From: Lachnospiraceae bacterium
Lineage (GTDB): Bacteria; Bacillota; Clostridia; Lachnospirales; Lachnospiraceae
Direction of reading: 5' to 3'
DNA length: 5,039 bases
NCBI GenBank assembly: GCA_024403585.1
Contig: JAKSRN010000152.1
Coordinates: forward strand, 1-5,039
The translations under genes were made by a program, and so were the position numbers. The notes below the pieces were generated by a model. That model had not been told where the DNA came from and ran no database searches. It saw only the letters and a list, made by a program, of their open reading frames with translations. Below are positions 1-5,039 of the stretch, piece after piece (within the stretch, counting starts at the first letter, position 1; each line of letters starts with the position of its first letter).

Positions 1-58
1 TAGGACATGAACAGATCTTCACAAGAACAATTAAGTAAAATCTCTCTTGTAATTCCTT

Positions 59-99
59 AAAAGAGCTGCAACACCTATAAATCGGTGTTGCAGCTCTTT
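59..99 (-). terminator. Strong hairpin, probable terminator of the minus-strand operon
   Basis: A perfect 16-bp inverted repeat (arms 60-75 and 84-99, core GAGCTGCAACACC) encloses an 8-nt loop. Read on the minus strand, the second arm runs into CTCTTTTAAGG, a short U tract, about 60 nt past the stop codon of the 73-residue gene, so it probably ends that transcript. On the plus strand it ends in CTCTTTC and could also serve a gene entering from the left. Bases 1-58 and 100-158 hold no gene I can support. Confidence 0.75.
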
Positions 100-158
100 C
101 CATACACAAGAATATCTGAGTTTCTTCCATTATTCACCCGGCAGCAAGGGTTGCTTTT

Positions 159-380
159 TCATGCATCTGCATGCAGGATCTCATCCAGACCATCCCAGGC
201 ATCCTCTAAGGCGTCTAACGCCTCTGTCATTGCATCCAGACGCTCTTCATCTATACCTGCTTCATCATATTCCCGGATCAGATCCGCCAGATCGGCCTTC
301 AGGCTTTCCAGTCTCTCCTGAATCGCTGTCAGTTTTTTATCTTCCGGTGCACTTCCTTTAAATTTTACCGTTTTTGCCAT
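159..380 (-). CDS. Small acidic helical protein of unknown function
   Basis: This encodes 73 residues starting at ATG 380 behind a strong ribosome binding site (AAAGGAGGATAT directly before the ATG). I do not recognise a named family. After a short basic N-terminus (MAKTVKFKG), residues about 15-38 and 44-70 look like two amphipathic helices joined by a turn at AGID, which suggests a helical hairpin or coiled coil. By hand count there are about 21 Asp/Glu against 9 Lys/Arg, so the protein is strongly acidic. It has no cysteines, no signal peptide and no membrane segment. It lies 142 bp downstream of the YolD-like gene on the same strand. No convincing promoter was seen in the gap, so it may share the polymerase transcript. 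A link to DNA repair rests only on position. Confidence 0.72.
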   Translation of the reverse strand: MAKTVKFKGSAPEDKKLTAIQERLESLKADLADLIREYDEAGIDEERLDAMTEALDALEDAWDGLDEILHADA

Positions 381-428
381 ATATCCTCCTTTTATACAGA
401 AGAGAGCACATCCTCTTCCATATCTCTG

Positions 429-494
429 TTATTTCTCTGCGAAGCAGACATTCTTAGCCCTCTCTGCTTTATGCTCTGTACTATCAGTATACAT
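429..494 (-). CDS. Possible 21-residue micro-ORF
   Basis: In the 142-bp gap between the YolD-like gene and the acidic-protein gene there is an ATG at 494 preceded by AGAAGGA with 7-8 nt spacing. It encodes a charged 21-residue peptide beginning MYTDSTEHKAERAK and ending at TAA (429-431). Frame and ribosome binding site are acceptable, but an ORF this short arises easily by chance and no family is recognised. It could be a small peptide or a leader affecting the gene behind it. The gap holds no other feature I would defend. Confidence 0.2.
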   Translation of the reverse strand: MYTDSTEHKAERAKNVCFAEK

Positions 495-522
495 GGCGTT
501 TCCTTCTGCCGCTATCCTTTTC

Positions 523-1044
523 TCAGGTTTCCTTATTTAATCGAACAATGTCCCGAACGGGGATTTCCTCTTCCTCAACTCTCATATAGCTTCCGGGCTC
601 CAGGAAGCACAGGGTCCCGGTCACTGTTTCAAACTGCCCCATGCCGGACAATTTTCTGTCCGTCTGCAGCTTCCTTGGCGGAAACATCTCTGTTTCCTGT
701 TTTTTTGTCATCGTCCCCTGGCATCCCTCCTCTTCTTTACCGGTTTTTCTGACCGGAATCACGTTGTTAAATCTCTCATCCTTCCCAGGTACAAATTCCC
801 GGAAATATACAACCATCACTTCATCACCCACGCAGAGTTCTGCAAGGGCTCTTTCAATCTCCTCCTTTCGGTCTTCGCAGAGAACAGGCCGTGGGGAATA
901 GACTACTGCCCGCTCCCGGATGCTGGCTCCAAAGCCCCGCAGAGCATCGAAGGGTGCGAACTGCTTGGCCCTGTTCCGCTGATCCATATGCAAGTGTCCG
1001 GACACAGGCCGCGGCATCCGCAGCATCTCTTCGTAAGTAAGCAT
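523..1044 (-). CDS. YolD-like protein, partner of Y-family polymerase
   Basis: This encodes 173 residues starting at ATG 1044 with ribosome binding site AAAGGGGGATC. The N-terminal part carries the YolD-like signature: MLTYEEMLRMPRPVSGHLHM, then RAKQFAPFDALRGFGASI at residues 25-42. The family (which includes Bacillus YolD and YqjX) is regularly encoded beside UmuC-type polymerases and is thought to act with them in DNA damage tolerance, perhaps like UmuD; the mechanism is not settled. The C-terminal part (about 137-168, FETVTGTLCFLEPGSY to IPVRDIVRL) matches the family's closing beta-rich segment. Between them, about residues 88-135 form a charged, Lys/Glu-rich stretch that looks like an insertion, since relatives I recall are nearer 110-150 residues. 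The gene lies 74 bp downstream of the polymerase stop, consistent with one operon. Family assignment is firm; the exact role is inferred. Confidence 0.85.
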   Translation of the reverse strand: MLTYEEMLRMPRPVSGHLHMDQRNRAKQFAPFDALRGFGASIRERAVVYSPRPVLCEDRKEEIERALAELCVGDEVMVVYFREFVPGKDERFNNVIPVRKTGKEEEGCQGTMTKKQETEMFPPRKLQTDRKLSGMGQFETVTGTLCFLEPGSYMRVEEEEIPVRDIVRLNKET

Positions 1045-1118
1045 TCTGATCCCCCTTTCTGATTTTTCCCATGAACTTCCTTCTTAAGTTTACATCCGGT
1101 ATTTTTTGCCCCATCCCA

Positions 1119-2384
1119 TCAGGCCCTGTGGCCTCCAATCTGGCAGTTTCGCTCCACATAGGTGGAACAGTCCAGAAGGCTGGTGCCACGTCGGATGGCA
1201 TTCTTTCCATAGCGGCCGTGCACCTGCAGGATCGCTTCCTGCAGACTCCGCTCCTTATCCAGCTCCCCTGGATCCGAAAAAAGATCGTACTGCATATATC
1301 CTTCCGCCATCACTTTATTTGCACAGATGTTCAGGCGCCGGATCCCGGTAAAACGATCCACAATGTGCAGGTACAGTTCTTCCACCGCACACCGGATCCT
1401 TTTGGAGCTGTTGGTAACCGTACCCATATTGACGGTGCCGCCTGACCCTGGCAGGCCAAACCGGTGATCGTAGGAGATCCAGATCGTGAAGGATTCTGCC
1501 GCCAGGCCCTTCTTCACCAGATCCAGAGTCAGAAGGTCTGTCATCTCCATCAGAATCACCAGTGCTTCCTGATAGGTATAATTCCTCATCAGAACCTGAC
1601 CGTTGGACAGGCTGTGTGCTTTGGTGTGATACTGCTTGATATCTTCCATCCTGCAGGGCTCCACGCCCCAGGCATGGTCAATCAGAAGTTCAGCATCCAC
1701 ACCAAAGAGCTTCCAGAGAAAGTCTTCAGACGTCAGCGAGGCTCTGGCCACATCTCCCATTGTGTACATACCGTACCTGGCCAGCCTGCGCTCCGTTCCG
1801 CTTCCGATCATCCAGAAGTCCGTCATCGGTTTATGATCCCACAATTTTTTCCGAAATGCATACTCATCCAGCACACCTATATGATCCTCCACATGCTTTG
1901 CCACGATGTCCATGGCGATCTTCGCCAGGTAGAGGTTGGTGCCGACACCAGCCGTGGCCGTGATCCCCGTCTCTTCCAATACAGCCCCCATCAGCTCCTC
2001 TGCCAGTTCCTTTGCAGTCCTGTGATACAGGGCAAGGTAAGCTGATACATCGATAAAACACTCATCGATGCTGTAAACATGGATATCCTCCGGTGCCACA
2101 TATCTGAGATAAATACCGTATATATAAGCGGAATAGTCTATATACAGCTGCATTCTGGGAATCGCCGTAATGTACTTCAGATCCGGTGGGATCTCGTGGA
2201 TCCTGCAGCGATTCTTCACACCCTTTTGTTTCATGGCCGGTGTGATAGCCAGACAGATCGTTGACTTAGAACGGGTCGGATCTGCAACCACCAGATCTGT
2301 CTCAAAAGGGTCCAGCCCCCGTTCCACACATTCCACCGATGCATAGAATGATTTCAGATCGATACAGATATATGCCCGCTCCGT
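1119..2384 (-). CDS. Y-family translesion DNA polymerase (DinB/UmuC-like, YqjW type), apparent ACG start
   Basis: From the ACG at 2384 this encodes 421 residues, a normal length for the family. It copies past damaged template bases, with low fidelity. The palm-domain catalytic acids are present: D9 in CIDLKSFYASVE, and D107-E108 in YSIDECFIDV. The little-finger region follows from about residue 250. QYDLF at 365-369 fits the beta-clamp-binding consensus QLxLF, and the C-terminus (RYGKNAIRRG, then ERNCQIGGHRA) is typical of clostridial members. No frameshift or internal stop is seen. The frame is open upstream to 2723, but that part is antisense to the repressor gene. The in-frame GTG at 2411 lies inside the promoter -10 box, so neither is a credible start. 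ACG sits 7 nt after GGAGG, exactly where ATG would be expected. Control is likely by the divergent S24 repressor. dinB or umuC would both be reasonable names; I leave the symbol open. Confidence 0.88.
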   Translation of the reverse strand, partial: TERAYICIDLKSFYASVECVERGLDPFETDLVVADPTRSKSTICLAITPAMKQKGVKNRCRIHEIPPDLKYITAIPRMQLYIDYSAYIYGIYLRYVAPEDIHVYSIDECFIDVSAYLALYHRTAKELAEELMGAVLEETGITATAGVGTNLYLAKIAMDIVAKHVEDHIGVLDEYAFRKKLWDHKPMTDFWMIGSGTERRLARYGMYTMGDVARASLTSEDFLWKLFGVDAELLIDHAWGVEPCRMEDIKQYHTKAHSLSNGQVLMRNYTYQEALVILMEMTDLLTLDLVKKGLAAESFTIWISYDHRFGLPGSGGTVNMGTVTNSSKRIRCAVEELYLHIVDRFTGIRRLNICANKVMAEGYMQYDLFSDPGELDKERSLQEAILQVHGRYGKNAIRRGTSLLDCSTYVERNCQIGGHRA

Positions 2385-2387
2385 GTT

Positions 2388-2396
2388 ATCACCTCC
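2388..2396 (-). promoter_or_regulatory. Ribosome binding site that fixes the ACG start
   Basis: GGAGGTGAT is a 9-nt perfect complement to the 3' end of 16S rRNA. It is followed by AAC and then ACG at 2384-2382. The GGAGG core is 7 nt from ACG, which is ideal spacing. The GTG within this site is out of frame with the polymerase. A pairing this strong could support initiation at a weak codon. Confidence 0.8.
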
Positions 2397-2409
2397 CTTC
2401 TGTGCCTCC

Positions 2410-2438
2410 ACTATAATTCCATTTTTATGCGAATTCAA
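2410..2438 (-). promoter_or_regulatory. Sigma-A promoter of the polymerase operon
   Basis: On the minus strand, -35 TTGAAT (2438-2433) and -10 TATAGT (2415-2410) are separated by exactly 17 bp. Transcription should begin near 2403, giving a leader of about 19 nt that contains just the ribosome binding site before the ACG codon. This excludes the in-frame GTG at 2411 as a start for this transcript. The -35 box overlaps the CGAATTC repeat at 2430-2436. Confidence 0.75.
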
Positions 2439-2463
2439 CTGACATCTTGGTCGCATATTCGCA
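2428..2463. promoter_or_regulatory. Candidate repressor operator between the divergent promoters
   Basis: TGCGAAT at 2428-2434 and its inverted copy ATTCGCA at 2457-2463 flank the region. The right side reads TCGCATATTCGCA, itself a near-palindrome (CGCAT/ATTCG, one mismatch). The left copy overlaps the polymerase -35 box, and the right copy lies between the two -35 boxes. A further CGAATTC, inverted, lies at 2525-2531 between the repressor ribosome binding site and its ATG. The spacing is not that of a simple dimer site, so the exact operator is uncertain. It does not match the Firmicute LexA box (CGAAC...GTTCG). Confidence 0.4.
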
Positions 2464-2480
2464 CAATAAGAGATTTCATA

Positions 2481-2509
2481 TTGCTTTTCCAATTTTCTTT
2501 CTATATACT
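2481..2509 (+). promoter_or_regulatory. Promoter of the S24 repressor gene
   Basis: -35 TTGCTT (2481-2486) and -10 TATACT (2504-2509) are spaced by 17 bp. Transcription should begin near 2516, leaving a short leader with ribosome binding site AAGGAGG just before ATG 2533. The layout mirrors the opposite promoter, with 42 bp between the two -35 boxes. Confidence 0.7.
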
Positions 2510-2532
2510 GGAGACAAGAAGGAGGAATTCGT

Positions 2533-3336
2533 ATGATCTCAATAGGAACCATTATTTCAACCCACAGAAAGAAAAAACAGTTTTCACAGCTTGCTCTGGC
2601 AGAGGAGCTGAACCGGCAATTCGGATATGCCGTATCCAACAAATCTGTTTCCAAATGGGAAAAAGATCTGGCATCCCCGGACATCCATGTATTTTTTGCC
2701 CTTTGCAGGATCTTAGAGATCACAGATCTCTACGGGGCATATTTCGGATCCAATCCGGCTGATCCCCTTTCTGTCCTGAATGATCTTGGCAAAGAAAAGG
2801 CCTATGAATATGCAGAACTCCTCGCGAAAGATGAGCGTTATCGGAAAGAATCCCTTTTCTGTACAGATGCATCTGGCCTCACAGCCGGACAGGCTTCTGT
2901 TCCAACTGCCTCACTCACTGCTGCACAGACAAACAACCGTTTTACTGCTTCCGATTCTCAAAAGATCGTGCCTTTCCGCACGATCCCTCTTCAGCTGTAT
3001 CCGGTTTCTGCCGGCCCCGGTAACTTTCTGGACAGTGAAAATTATGAGGATATGCAGGTCGGCGATGATGTACCAGTGAGTGCAGACTTTGCAGTACGTG
3101 TTTCCGGTGATTCTATGGAACCGATGCTCCACAAGAACCAGATCATCTATGTACACCGTCAGGAAACACTGGAAAGCGGCGAGTACGGCATCTTCTTCCT
3201 GAATGGAGAAGCCTACGTCAAACGCTTCCAGAAGGATGAGACCGGAACTTTCCTGCTGTCTCTCAACACAGCCTATGCACCGATACCGGTGGATGCGACA
3301 AGTGATTTCCGCATCTTCGGCAAACTCGTTTTCTGA
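2533..3336 (+). CDS. XRE-S24 repressor with LexA-like self-cleaving domain (HdiR type)
   Basis: This encodes 267 residues from ATG 2533 with ribosome binding site AAGGAGG. The N-terminal XRE helix-turn-helix spans about residues 5-65 (IGTIISTHRKKKQFSQ, then SNKSVSKWEKDLASPD, a recognition-helix pattern). A linker of about 80 residues, rich in Ser, Thr and Ala, follows. The C-terminal S24 domain has a likely cleavage site A160-G161 (YPVSAGPGNF), catalytic Ser194 in SGDSMEP and Lys230 in AYVKR, so the cleavage machinery appears complete. Proteins of this build, such as HdiR of Lactococcus lactis, are DNA-damage-responsive repressors inactivated by RecA-stimulated self-cleavage, unlike the winged-helix LexA. 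Divergent placement beside a translesion polymerase fits control of that operon plus autoregulation. A prophage repressor is the alternative, but no phage genes are visible here. Confidence 0.88.
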   Translation: MISIGTIISTHRKKKQFSQLALAEELNRQFGYAVSNKSVSKWEKDLASPDIHVFFALCRILEITDLYGAYFGSNPADPLSVLNDLGKEKAYEYAELLAKDERYRKESLFCTDASGLTAGQASVPTASLTAAQTNNRFTASDSQKIVPFRTIPLQLYPVSAGPGNFLDSENYEDMQVGDDVPVSADFAVRVSGDSMEPMLHKNQIIYVHRQETLESGEYGIFFLNGEAYVKRFQKDETGTFLLSLNTAYAPIPVDATSDFRIFGKLVF

Positions 3337-3407
3337 GCAGTCAGTACCATGCAGACATATCTCAGCGTTTTCTGATTGCTGATCAACTACAGAAAGAAGG
3401 ATATTAT

Positions 3408-3611
3408 TTGGCTATTGCAAACAATCTGAAACAACTCCGTACAGAGAGAAACCTGAATCAGGAGGACCTGGCTGCTGCCATCGGCTCCTGCTGCCGGACG
3501 ATCAGCCGGATTGAAAGGGGAGACAGGAACCCTTCTCTGGAACTGGCTCTCAGGATCGCAGCTTATCTTGAACTTCCTCTGGAAGATATTTTTCAGGCCT
3601 ATGATCCGTAA
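3408..3611 (+). CDS. Small XRE-family helix-turn-helix regulator
   Basis: This encodes 67 residues starting at TTG 3408 behind AGAAGGA with about 6 nt spacing. No ATG in frame is better placed. Nearly the whole protein is one XRE domain: NNLKQLRTERNLNQEDLAAA, then the recognition helix around CCRTISRIERGDRNPSLEL, ending in ELPLEDIFQ. This is a stand-alone DNA-binding protein of the common compact type, without a sensor or effector domain. It lies 71 bp after the S24 repressor stop with no terminator between, and I saw no convincing promoter, so it is probably read from the repressor promoter. Its targets cannot be told from the sequence. Two adjacent cysteines (residues 28-29) at the start of the recognition helix are mildly unusual; redox sensing would be speculation. 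Confidence 0.82.
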   Translation: MAIANNLKQLRTERNLNQEDLAAAIGSCCRTISRIERGDRNPSLELALRIAAYLELPLEDIFQAYDP

Positions 3612-3615
3612 AGAA

Positions 3616-3662
3616 AAAACGGAAGGTGATGAATGGTCAGACAGACACGCACCTTCCGTTTT
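3616..3662 (+). terminator. Intrinsic terminator after the XRE gene
   Basis: Perfect 13-bp arms at 3616-3628 (AAAACGGAAGGTG) and 3650-3662 enclose a 21-nt loop and end in CCGTTTT. The hairpin starts 5 nt after the XRE stop codon. The A-rich run on the left means it could also work in the other direction. It separates the repressor unit from the ATPase unit. Confidence 0.85.
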
Positions 3663-3667
3663 GGCGT

Positions 3668-3706
3668 CTGTTTCTGAACAGTTTTGCGAAATGTGTGCAG
3701 AAACAG
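3668..3706. repeat. 9-bp perfect inverted repeat upstream of the ATPase promoter
   Basis: CTGTTTCTG (3668-3676) and CAGAAACAG (3698-3706) are exact inverted copies around a 21-nt spacer, ending 22 bp before the ATPase -35 box. No U tract follows, so it is not a standard terminator. It could be an operator for a dimeric regulator or chance. The remaining bases to 3728 show nothing else. Confidence 0.35.
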
Positions 3707-3728
3707 TACAGCCTGAAAATATTGACGA

Positions 3729-3757
3729 TTGAAACATTATTTTCTATCACCTATAAT
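3729..3757 (+). promoter_or_regulatory. Sigma-A promoter of the ATPase operon
   Basis: -35 TTGAAA (3729-3734), a 17-bp spacer and a consensus -10 TATAAT (3752-3757) form the best promoter in the window. The expected start is near 3764, giving a leader of about 55 nt before ATG 3819. The leader contains an 8-bp palindrome, CTGTACAG, at 3782-3789. Confidence 0.82.
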
Positions 3758-3818
3758 GCGAGTATATAAGCAGTCAACACACTGTACAGAAATAATCCTG
3801 AACCAGGAGGTTATAGAT

Positions 3819-4739
3819 ATGGAACAGCTTTATACCCACCTAAGAGAACAGGGCGTATCCGAAGACCTGCTCTCCATGGTAACAGAATACCGGGAGCGCT
3901 ACGGCGTTGACGAAGCCGTACAGGACCGTGTGATCCGTCCGGAGATTTTTTTCTATGGAAAAGATATCCTTGAGATGGCAATCTCCGCCCTTCTCTATAA
4001 GGAAAACCTGCTTCTTTCCGGTGCAAAAGCCACAGGAAAGAACGTACTCTGCGAAACACTGGCCTACCTCTTCGGCAGACCAACCTACAACATTTCCTTC
4101 CATGTGAATACGGACAGTACTTCTCTCATCGGAACCGATACCTTCCGCAACAACGAGGTAACCCTCCGCAAGGGACCTGTATCTCTCTGCGCTGAGTATG
4201 GTGGTTTTGGTATCTTTGATGAGATCAACATGGCAAAGAATGACGCGGTATCCGTACTGCACGCAACTCTGGATCACCGCCGTACCATCGATATCCCGGG
4301 TTATGAGAAGATTCCTCTTCACCCTGCTACCCGCTTTATCGGTACCATGAACTACGGCTATGCAGGAACCAAAGCCCTCAATGAGGCTCTCGTTTCCCGT
4401 TTTCTGGTCATTGATCTGCCACCGCTTACCGAGGATACCATCTTTTTCCTTTTGAAGAAGCATTTTCCAAACGGAAAGACGGAGGCCCTGCAGCAGTTCT
4501 GCGGTCTGTTTCTTGATCTGCAGGAAAAAGCCTATAACGGCGAGATCTCCTCTAAATCCCTGGATATGCGTGGCCTGATCTCTGCCATCCGCATCTCCGC
4601 TTCCGGTCTTGCACCGGTGAAAGCGGTAACCATGGGTATTGTAAACAAGAGCTTTGATGCTTTTGAGAAAGAGATCATTGCAGACACTGTCATGACCCGT
4701 ATTCCAAAGACCTGGACTGCGGATGATCTCTTTGAATAA
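3819..4739 (+). CDS. MoxR/NorQ-like AAA+ ATPase
   Basis: This encodes 306 residues from ATG 3819, chosen because AGGAGG lies 9 nt upstream and because the frame's earlier ATG at 3728-3731 overlaps the promoter -35 box. The AAA+ core is complete: Walker A GAKATGKN at 68-75, Walker B GIFDEIN with D134-E135, sensor 1 N178 in FIGTMNYGY, arginine finger R194 in NEALVSRF, and a likely sensor 2 Arg251 in LDMRGL. The usual Ser/Thr after the Walker A lysine is Asn75. The N-terminal 45 residues are a helical lead-in. Family members (MoxR, NorQ, CbbQ) are cytoplasmic ring ATPases that remodel or insert metal into target proteins, usually with a VWA-domain protein. The next gene, 32 bp on, encodes a zinc-ribbon protein and is probably cotranscribed. 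The target complex cannot be named from this window. Confidence 0.87.
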   Translation: MEQLYTHLREQGVSEDLLSMVTEYRERYGVDEAVQDRVIRPEIFFYGKDILEMAISALLYKENLLLSGAKATGKNVLCETLAYLFGRPTYNISFHVNTDSTSLIGTDTFRNNEVTLRKGPVSLCAEYGGFGIFDEINMAKNDAVSVLHATLDHRRTIDIPGYEKIPLHPATRFIGTMNYGYAGTKALNEALVSRFLVIDLPPLTEDTIFFLLKKHFPNGKTEALQQFCGLFLDLQEKAYNGEISSKSLDMRGLISAIRISASGLAPVKAVTMGIVNKSFDAFEKEIIADTVMTRIPKTWTADDLFE

Positions 4740-4771
4740 ATCCACCCCACAACAATACAGGAGGTATTGCC

Positions 4772-5039
4772 ATGATCTTATCCGGATGCCAGGGAAAACC
4801 CCAGCCTGGAATTATAGAAATTGAATGTCCGAATTGCGGAGAACTGGTGGAGATGGCCACCACCGACGCAGTGGTCATCTGTGACGAGTGCGGAGAACCG
4901 GTCATCAATGAACGGATGTCCTGTCTCTTCTGGTGCGATAAGGCCAGAGAATGCATCGGAGAAGAAGCCTATGAGGCAGCCATGGCTGTGGCTGACAAGA
5001 TCGACTTCGATCCGGAAAAATTCAAGAATTTTACGAGGT
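4772..5039 (+). CDS. Cysteine-rich zinc-ribbon protein, partial (runs off window end)
   Basis: The frame is open from ATG 4772, with ribosome binding site AGGAGG 7 nt upstream, to the window end: 89 residues so far and no stop. The N-terminal part is a zinc ribbon: C19-P-N-C22 and C37-D-E-C40 form a four-cysteine site spaced by 14 residues. A second cluster, C51, C55 and C61 in SCLFWCDKARECIGEE, together with C6, could bind another metal. Residues 64-80 are helical. I recall similar short ribbons with a closing C-x3-C-x5-C motif in clostridial proteins, some of them attached to other domains, but I cannot name the family. Position right after a MoxR/NorQ-like ATPase suggests an adaptor or substrate in the same system; that is inference. 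The C-terminal part is not visible. Confidence 0.75.
   Translation, partial: MILSGCQGKPQPGIIEIECPNCGELVEMATTDAVVICDECGEPVINERMSCLFWCDKARECIGEEAYEAAMAVADKIDFDPEKFKNFTR

Noticed and set aside
142..159. Hairpin AGCAA/TTGCT followed by a T run on the plus strand
   Set aside because: The stem is only 5 bp and no plus-strand gene ends nearby; the hairpin at 59-99 is far stronger.
2385..2723. N-terminal extension of the polymerase frame to an ATG at 2723
   Set aside because: It runs antisense through the start of the repressor gene, crosses both promoters, and does not resemble the polymerase family.
3336..3380. 9-bp stem (one G-U pair) between the repressor and XRE genes
   Set aside because: It has a 27-nt loop and no U tract, so it does not support a terminator and could be chance.
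3756..3761. ATGCGA next to the ATPase -10 box as a further repressor operator
   Set aside because: A single 6-mer match, expected by chance a few times in 5 kb on both strands, without the following AT or a paired site.
3729..3818. Earlier ATG giving the ATPase 30 more residues
   Set aside because: This stretch contains the -35 and -10 boxes and most of the leader; the ATG at 3819 has a proper ribosome binding site.
3840..4745. 301-residue open frame on the minus strand
   Set aside because: It is antisense to the ATPase, which has full AAA+ motifs; the translation shows no domain and no ribosome binding site supports it.
4690..4956. 88-residue minus-strand frame over the zinc-ribbon gene
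   Set aside because: The plus strand has a good ribosome binding site and a clear CxxC ribbon; this is its shadow.

Overview
The window looks like the chromosome of a Clostridia-type Firmicute, most likely in or near the Lachnospiraceae. The reasons are strong AGGAGG ribosome binding sites, sigma-A-type promoters, moderate GC, and a Y-family polymerase with a YolD-like partner of the kind common in that group. The taxonomic call is an inference from protein style, not from a marker gene.

Left half (about 60-2440), minus strand: a DNA-damage-tolerance block. A Y-family translesion polymerase (dinB/umuC-like, YqjW type) is followed by a YolD-like protein and then by a 73-residue acidic helical protein. 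A strong hairpin at 59-99 probably ends the transcript. The polymerase reading frame has no ATG, GTG or TTG at the expected start. The codon placed correctly behind a near-perfect ribosome binding site is ACG. This is the most unusual thing in the window.

Middle (2385-3662): a divergent control region with back-to-back promoters. One drives the polymerase to the left. The other drives an XRE-S24 repressor (HTH plus LexA-like self-cleaving domain, HdiR type) to the right. Short CGAAT-containing repeats around both promoters are candidate operators. I see no canonical Firmicute LexA box. A small XRE regulator with a TTG start follows the repressor, and a clear intrinsic terminator closes the unit. 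The simple model is that the repressor holds down its own gene and the polymerase operon until DNA damage triggers its self-cleavage.

Right part (3663-5039), plus strand: a separate transcription unit. A well-formed promoter (TTGAAA, 17 bp, TATAAT) drives a MoxR/NorQ-like AAA+ ATPase. It is followed 32 bp later by a cysteine-rich zinc-ribbon protein cut off by the window end. ATPases of this family usually work with a VWA-domain partner, which would be expected just beyond the window. No RNA genes, insertion sequences, CRISPR arrays or attachment sites were seen.
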